This document shows, piece after piece, positions 57,856-64,000 of a stretch of DNA of 64,000 nt (its first letter is position 1; every line of letters begins with the position of its first letter). The DNA lies in NCBI GenBank assembly GCA_011037195.1, contig JAAEAF010014376.1, positions 44,603 to 108,602 of the forward strand, read 5' to 3'. A program made the position numbers and the translations under genes. This DNA is from Triatoma infestans (lineage: Eukaryota > Arthropoda > Insecta > Hemiptera > Reduviidae). Under the pieces are notes generated by a model. That model was not told the origin of the DNA, searched no databases, and saw only the letters and a program-made list of their open reading frames with translations.

Positions 57856-59939
57856 AAAAAAAAAAATATATATATATATAAAACTTGCTATAGCGAAAAT
57901 AATAAGAGATAGCTATTACTGCAGGAATATTACTAATAAATGAAGAAAAATTATAAGGGAATTTAAAAAATAAATCACAAAATATGGTTAAAATTTTTAA
58001 ATTTTTAAGTGTTCCCTGTTTCTGTTTAATTAGAACCAAATATTTGGTTTAAGTAAATTATTTTTTAATCCTTACGTCGTTTTCATACAAATGCATAGCA
58101 AAAATCTTTGGATGAAATAGTAGGCAAAATTAGTAGGCAAAACTTAACAAGATAAAAGCTAAATTGATATTTAAATCAAAACTTAAAAAAATTTTGCATT
58201 AATAGAATCAAAAAAACCCTTTTGTATTTACTTAAATTTAAAAATAAATTTATAAATCTACAGTGATAGTTAAAAATAAACCTAGTAAGAATCAATATAG
58301 CCTGCAATAAATAACCTTCTTTGTGTTTTATATTAAGTGAGTGTTTGTTATGCTATACATTCATATATATACAAACATTGGTAGAGTTTGTACTATCTCA
58401 TTATCTTCCTTTCAGTGTTGTCATTGTAATTAAGGTCTGGTTGTTGTCCCAACTCTTGTGATTTAATGTCCAACAGAGGGTGACGGAATGAGAGAAGCCA
58501 AATAAGTGTGTGTGTGTGTTCATTAGTGCGTTAGTAAGTGTGAAATACATTAAGACTTGTATATATATATATATATGTAAGTAGTTACACTTTAATAAAA
58601 CCACAAATTTCACATTAACACTGTTGAAATGAATGTTTGTTATATTAAAGCTACTATAAAATGTAGTGTTAACATGTTTGCATTCCTGAATTAATTATAA
58701 TAATTATTTAGAGAATCTTTAGGAGGTTTGAATTACAAATTTACACCTCGTACAATATTGATTAAATAATAAAGCTGTTATTTATTTATATTTTTGCTTA
58801 TACAGAGATAAATGTATCACATTTATTTGAATATTTTTCGGGGAAAGTGATACTAAAATTTTGAGAGTAATAGTGAACTATAAAAGAAGCTCACCCAAGC
58901 TCTTTGTTAAATTTTACTTAAACTTGCAAGTTCCTTGTTATTATTTAATTTTTTATTTGTTAAAAAACAACACATTATTACATTATTTGAAATAAATTAA
59001 GCGACAAATTTATACGATAACTTAACAAAAGATAAGAGAAAGCTCTAAATCTATTCACCAGTTATATAGCTTATTATTTTTTATGATTACTACAGCATTA
59101 CATTGTATCCTTCCAAGATTTGAGACAACTAAAGTTATCTTGTTTGATAAAACGCACATTAGCTACAGGGACATCACCACGCCGAAGATGGCGAACACTA
59201 TTTTAGGCTTGAGAACCAATCAAAGAGATGGTAGGAGCAGCCGCGACGAATATCAAGAGTTTTTTTTTAAGAAAATTGTAATTTTATTTCAAAGAAATTC
59301 CTAGTAAAAAATGACAAATATTACCAAACAACATCCTTGACCAAAATGATGAAATAAAGTTTTCGGAATGCCTCAATAGAGAATTATATATATATATGCT
59401 GAAATGGCAGTCTTTTTTATGGCTAAAAATATCGGTTGACGAGAAAAGCTTTTGCGTATTTTGGGGGTCAAAATGAAATACACAATTTTTTAATCAAATT
59501 TATTTAGATTATTATTAGGTTAGAGTTCGGGGAGCGGGGATTCGCGGTCTATTGACTTTGGTTTGGTTCCAGGGGAATGATTCCAAAAAATACTCTATCT
59601 TTCTTCGACGATGTCGGTATCGACAGAAAGTAACTGACGGTGATCACAGAGCAAATAATCATTGACCCCGCCGGTATAATTCATAACCACATATATGGTT
59701 CATGACTCGGCTGATTGAATATGTGTCTTTTTCCAGATCTACTGTTTTTTTGTAGTATTGACACGAATCCAACGAATCGAATTGTTAAGTGCTTTTATGA
59801 CTGCCTCACCAATATTCTATTCTTTTGCTGATTTAATGGATGTCATCTTGATTGATCAGTACGCTGTGGCATTGCAACTCAATTTAGTTGAGCAGCATTG
59901 CCGTTCGAGCTGGATGGTGAATCTCTCTGCCATCATTAT
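57856..59939. other. Non-coding AT-rich DNA
   Basis: TA and TG microsatellites (58503-58520, 58561-58576). A patch at 59160-59255 is less AT-rich (GCCGAAGATGGCGAACAC) but has no supported function. 59730-59940 may be the degraded C-terminal end of the mariner relic that follows. Confidence 0.45.
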
Positions 59940-60910
59940 TATTTACGATCTGTCATCATCTTCTGGGTGATTGTTCAATAAATTGCCACTTCTGTAAAAA
60001 TTCCATGTTTTTGGCTGCAATAAAAAAAATCATTATACATTTTTTTTCACGTCTTCAACTTGATCTATTTTTTTTACCATTGTGGTGATTTTGGAGAGAT
60101 CGGAAAAGATGAAAATCCGAAATTGCAATAACTGGTGAAAATGGAAGAATTTCCCATCAAAAGTATATACCTTTTCATTTGTGATTAATGCTAAGTGGAG
60201 GTCTGGCGTTATGCTGATGAAAAAACACTAATCCTTTTCTTTTGACTAAAGTGGGTCTTCTTTCTAGGTGTGCTTCTTTTAACCGATCTAATTGAGTACA
60301 ATACAAGCTCAAAGTAAATGACACTTTGAAAGTCCCACCAACAACACAGCTTTAATCTTTTCTTTGCTGGGAATTCAGTTTCGCAGTGGCAGAAGAAGTT
60401 GATTACCCCCCCCTTGGAGACCAGTGTCGTCTTCTGATTACATTATTGTATACTACCCAATTTTTCTCCCCATTTACGAAGCTGGTAGAAAGTCTTCATT
60501 ATGAAATCAATTATGAAACGTGCTGCAAGCTGTAATTTGATCTAATAATAATAATGTTTTTTTTGGGGGTGGGGGCCTAATTCATGAAGTACAAATATCA
60601 AGTTTAATAACAAAATTAAGTTAGTGTAAATGATCTAATACAATTTTCTGGTCAACGTTTAATTGGTCGGCCATTTCTCAGACAGTTTGATGTGGATTTT
60701 CTGTTATCATTTGCTTCAAAATACCATTATCAACTTCCCGAAGGCTTGCCAGATCGAGGTTTATCAGTAAGGCAAAAAAAAAAAAAAAATCATCTGATCG
60801 AAACTTCGTAAACCAATTTTGTCATGAGCATAAACTCACCACATTTTCACCAAATGCATCATAAATATTTTTCGTATAAGTTACCATTTTCGCACGTATT
60901 TAACTCGTAC
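59940..60910 (-). pseudogene. Second mariner transposase relic, heavily decayed
   Basis: On the minus strand: MVTYTKNIYDAFGENVVSLCS, NWFTKFRSDDF, LTDKPRSGKPSG, NGILKQMITENPHQTV, EMADQLNVDQKI, then RRRHWSPRG, KAVLLVG and HQHNARPPL (the HHDNARPH motif with Asp replaced by His), FHFHQLLQFRIF. This resembles the cecropia/Hsmar1-type mariner layout, unlike the 18.8 kb element (which has HHDNAPCH). Many stops, a poly-A interruption at 60775-60789 and the catalytic substitution show long decay. TIRs were not identified. Confidence 0.8.
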
Positions 60911-61339
60911 AGAATAATCGAATGAAAAACATATTTTGTTGTTCTCCATCTTTACTCGCTGTTAAAGGTCAAGACACAATTGAATTTTATGAACATATTT
61001 ACGTAGTAGATATCAAAGTCCGTCTGTGTTATCTTAAGATTGTTTACTCTGGAAATTCTACACAAAAAATAACCCCATCATTGTTAAATTTAAATATGTA
61101 TAAATCGCAAATACCAACCTGGTACCAACCTTCTCTCGCTAAATGTGCAATTTTTACTAATCATTTATTAGATTTGCATTACATTATGAAGGTAGTGAAG
61201 ATTATACTAGTTTACCTGACCGCAGAGCCTCCTGTTTTCAACCCCTAATGTAGCTTTATAACAGCAGTTTTAATTTAAATCTCCGCAGTATCACTAAACT
61301 CAATTATTCTAGGAAAACTTTTCAAATAAATAAATAAAT

Positions 61340-61505
61340 ATAACACTTTAATTTAGCCAACGTTTCGACAATTTTATGTTTTTTAACAGGGCAGCATCAA
61401 AAAAATAGAAATGATTAATTTTTGTATATTTTTTTTTTTTTTTTGACTAAGTTGCACTGAATGATGACTAAAGAAGTAGTAGAAACGTTGGCTAAATCTT
61501 AGTGT
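61340..61505. repeat. Short inverted repeat with CTGA...GAAACGTTGG arms
   Basis: AACACTTTAATTTAGCCAACG (TTTC follows) at about 61340-61365 is the near reverse complement of GAAACGTTGGCTAAATCTTA (GTGTT follows) at about 61481-61505. The enclosed DNA holds GCACTGAATGATGAC and poly-T. It is possibly a decayed element of the same general type as the hairpin family, but the core is not a hammerhead match. Confidence 0.6.
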
Positions 61506-62132
61506 TTACCTTTATAACTAATCAAAACTAAAGAAACGATTTCTCTGTAATAATTAAGTGTAGCGACAAAAATTTGGCGCAAATGATCTTGGCAATTGAT
61601 ACATATAACAATTAAAAATTATTATTTTGAGTTAATTTGACTGTTTCGTTGAGTTAACAATAAAAGTTGCGCAAAAAGAAAGTTTGTAAAGGTTTCTTAG
61701 AACATAAACTATGTATCTATCATACATAAATAAATGTAAATATGTTGGAATATGAATGAACGAAAACCAAAAAAAAAATAGGACCTAATTGTTGTATGTC
61801 CAAAAATAATAGCATTGGTCTATGAACGCCTGAAGGCAAGGCCATATTCTTCACGATATATTTGGCAACATACTGTCTCTCTCTTGCTGTGTCATTTCGT
61901 GAAGTTCATTTCAATACTTCTATTCTTTATTTTCTTCTCTCTTGCCGCCTCTCTCTAATATAAATTTTAGAAATATAATAAGATTTATGAACACTGATGC
62001 TGATTCATTATTTTATGATAATGATACGCATAATTTAATGAAGCATGAATTAACAAATTGGATTCGAGATTTTTGGAAAAGAATAAAATCTGCCTATGGA
62101 TGATCGAAACATAGAACAATATTATCATATAT
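61506..62132. other. Non-coding DNA
   Basis: No gene recognised. CT-rich phrases at 61876-61960 are faintly LTR-like but not alignable. Confidence 0.4.
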
Positions 62133-62529
62133 TGGGGAATAGCGACCCCACGGGTTGCCACAGCTCAGTACTCCATGCACTTCGTCAGAACAGTACACAA
62201 TACACTTAAACTACATACACTCTACACTTTACAGACAAGGACAAATACAGTACACAAACTAGGGTCTTTGTCTCTAGTTAATTGACGTAAGCTAAGGGAG
62301 AAAGAGGGATTAGACGCGGAGGCCGCAGGTTCGCATCCAGCATGCTACCCTTAGATTTTCACTTCCTAAGAGTCTCCACTACTCACTGTATGGTGATGAG
62401 CAATGTTGTCTGTAGCTTGAGAACACTGCTTGGAGGCCGGCAGTGCACAGAGAAGGGTCCGGGGGCTACAATAGATCTTTCACGTCGCATTGCGATAATC
62501 CCCTACAACAATCTACATCTACATCTATA
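62133..62529 (+). repeat. SINE family A copy with damaged tRNA head
   Basis: 5' segment (TTGGGGAATAGCGACCCCAC to AGTTAATTGACG), head missing part of box A (GGGATTAGACGCGGAGG), box B weakened (AGGTTCGCATCC), body and tail CCCCTACAACAATCTACATC. The deletion across box A should prevent polymerase III transcription. Confidence 0.8.
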
Positions 62530-62726
62530 ACAATACTTGCACTATAAAGGTGAAAAGAATTATTACGGTTGGTTGTTCTTGCTAAAATAGTGCACGGATG
62601 AAAAACGAATTCATCAATAAAGTTGTTGAATAAATAAATAAAGAAAAATTGACAGAAATAATATAAGGAGAGAGGAGAGATCACAGCAAGAACGATTATT
62701 CGCAATTATATAGTTAAACAATGAGA

Positions 62727-62880
62727 TCAGAGACATTTCCTTGGTAGCCTGCTTCATTTTGTGGTCATCGAGCGGTTTCGGGCAGTGGACAAACCCGGTT
62801 GATGACCACAAAATGAAGCTACCACGGAAAATGTCTCTGATGCTTTCCAGCTCTGCGGAACCAACTACCACAAACGTTGT
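62727..62880 (+). mobile_element. Hairpin element with deleted centre
   Basis: Left arm TCAGAGACATTTCCTTGG, CTGCTTCATTTTGTGGTC and right arm ATGACCACAAAATGAAGC, CACGGAAAATGTCTCTGA, then tail TTTCCAGCTCTGCGGAACC. The centre, with most of the ribozyme-like core, is missing. A TGAGATC match at 62722-62728 and 62881-62887 may be the target duplication. Confidence 0.8.
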
Positions 62881-62887
62881 TGAGATC

Positions 62888-64000
62888 TTATTAAAAGAAT
62901 GATTTTGGGTAGTTAGATTTGTTTAAATTTCTTCAATTTCTTAATTTATAAACCATCTCTTGATAAAGATAAAAGATTTTTCATTTCATTAGTTTATTAA
63001 ACGAGATTTGGCAATTACAATTAGAATTTTCAACTAACACCGCCAGCTACAAAAAAAACAAAAACTAATTAAACTTGTGAAACTAATGAAGGGTTATCCA
63101 AAAGATGCTGTATTTACATTTTCTTTTGTTAGCAGAACACCCTGAATTGATTATAAATTCGTAATAAAATATTAAGCTGAGAAACATATAAACAATAAGT
63201 TATGCATGCAAAAAAGGTACTAAACTTTAGTGCAAGTAGATCACTGTACATTTCAATCGAAATGTATGAAACATTGCAATGAATAGCTTGCATTTCGACA
63301 AATGTTTACAACTTACAAAAAAAAAAAAAATCTACATTAGTTCCGTAACAATTTACAGATAATTTTAAAAAAATTACTTTTATAGATAAAAATAAAGTAT
63401 GAAAGAAATAGATAACTTATCATAATTACATTGATGAACAGCATCATTAGAGTAAATTTATTGATGCCAAGGAGTAAGAAGAAGCTAGAAGGGAATCTTA
63501 CACATCCTTTAGAGAGTGTCTGGCAATCGCTTCCTGAATCTTCATGATGATCCTAGGGTGCCATCACAAATGTGGTGGTGGAGTGGAGTACTTTAATCAT
63601 TTTCCTTTATCTAGCATGACATTAAGGGTCACCATCCTATCGTATTGTAGACGATTTCAACTAAATATTCTCGTTATTGTAAGAGATGAGTTGATATTTT
63701 GAAATTTTAATTTTTTTTTTAATTAAATTTCTAGTACTTCTATTATTTTGGTCTAAGAAATTTTGCAATTGATAAAAAAAAAAAAATCTTTGATCAAACC
63801 ATAAAAACTATAATAAAATGTCTCTCTTTTTTTTTATGACCATTTAGCTGATATGTTACAAAGTTTGGTAAAAAATAATTGCATGAACTTTTCATATCAG
63901 CTTTAATTTTGTAAGAAACGTTAGTTTTTTTACTTTTTTTTGTGGACAAAAGTGCACTCCGTTGGGTGATCCATTTTAAAATTTCTGTTAGTCCGAATCT
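62888..64000. other. Non-coding AT-rich DNA
   Basis: Poly-A/T runs; a less AT-rich patch at 63460-63660 without a supported ORF or second copy. Confidence 0.5.

Noticed and set aside
61876..61970. Fourth solo-LTR copy
   Set aside because: Only CTCTCTCTTGCTG-type low-complexity phrases match; no TATA box, no ends, no target duplication.

Overview
The window is AT-rich eukaryotic DNA (roughly two thirds A+T by eye). Every recognisable coding stretch is a relic of a transposable element. I found no host protein gene, rRNA, functional tRNA gene or CRISPR array. The mix (a 1.3 kb D34D mariner, R1/Jockey-like LINE 3' ends with RNase H, a hAT, a Helitron helicase relic, tRNA-headed SINEs) suggests an arthropod, probably an insect; I cannot name the species.

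Layout. 1-9.7 kb: AT-rich DNA with an antisense SINE (1.8-2.2 kb), a 189 bp tandem duplication (4.1 kb), a solo-LTR-like copy (5.9 kb), CA repeats and a degraded Helitron helicase (7.6-8.2 kb). 9.8-17.8 kb: SINEs, palindromic hairpin elements and a 5'-truncated LINE (14.3-15.1 kb) bounded by 14 bp target-site duplications (TSDs). 18.6-21.7 kb: a 1308 bp mariner inserted into an older 1 kb repeat. 22.5-30 kb: a fairly intact LINE RNase H/C-terminal ORF, a solo LTR with exact 5 bp TSDs, an older LINE relic and a decayed DD41D-like transposase. 31-38 kb: dominated by the 1 kb repeat, with three near full-length copies at 33.2-37.5 kb, one in inverted orientation to the other two. 38.4-42.2 kb: a LINE relic, a SINE and a three-layer nest (LINE interrupted by hAT, hAT interrupted by a hairpin element). 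43.7-57.3 kb: a solo LTR with an internal duplication and several LINE 3' ends, including one at 56.5-57.3 kb with 14 bp TSDs. 57.6-64 kb: SINEs, a second mariner relic (60-60.9 kb), a hairpin element and unannotated AT-rich DNA.

Most interesting signal. A dispersed family of palindromic elements (about 200-380 bp; at 10.8, 16.2, 17.6, 32.1, 41.2, 52.9 and 62.7 kb) has long inverted arms, a constant unpaired tail and, in the best copies, 11-15 bp TSDs, which suggests retroposition. Each arm carries a motif matching the type I hammerhead ribozyme core: CTGAAGA, a GC-rich stem, GAAA, a palindromic ACCGGT stem III, a GTC cleavage triplet, and stem I strands CATC/GATG. Inverted repeats, a short palindromic stem III and long variable TSDs together recall Penelope-like elements and animal retrozymes. 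I propose these are non-autonomous, hammerhead-bearing retroelements. This is a sequence-level inference that needs folding, cleavage and database checks.
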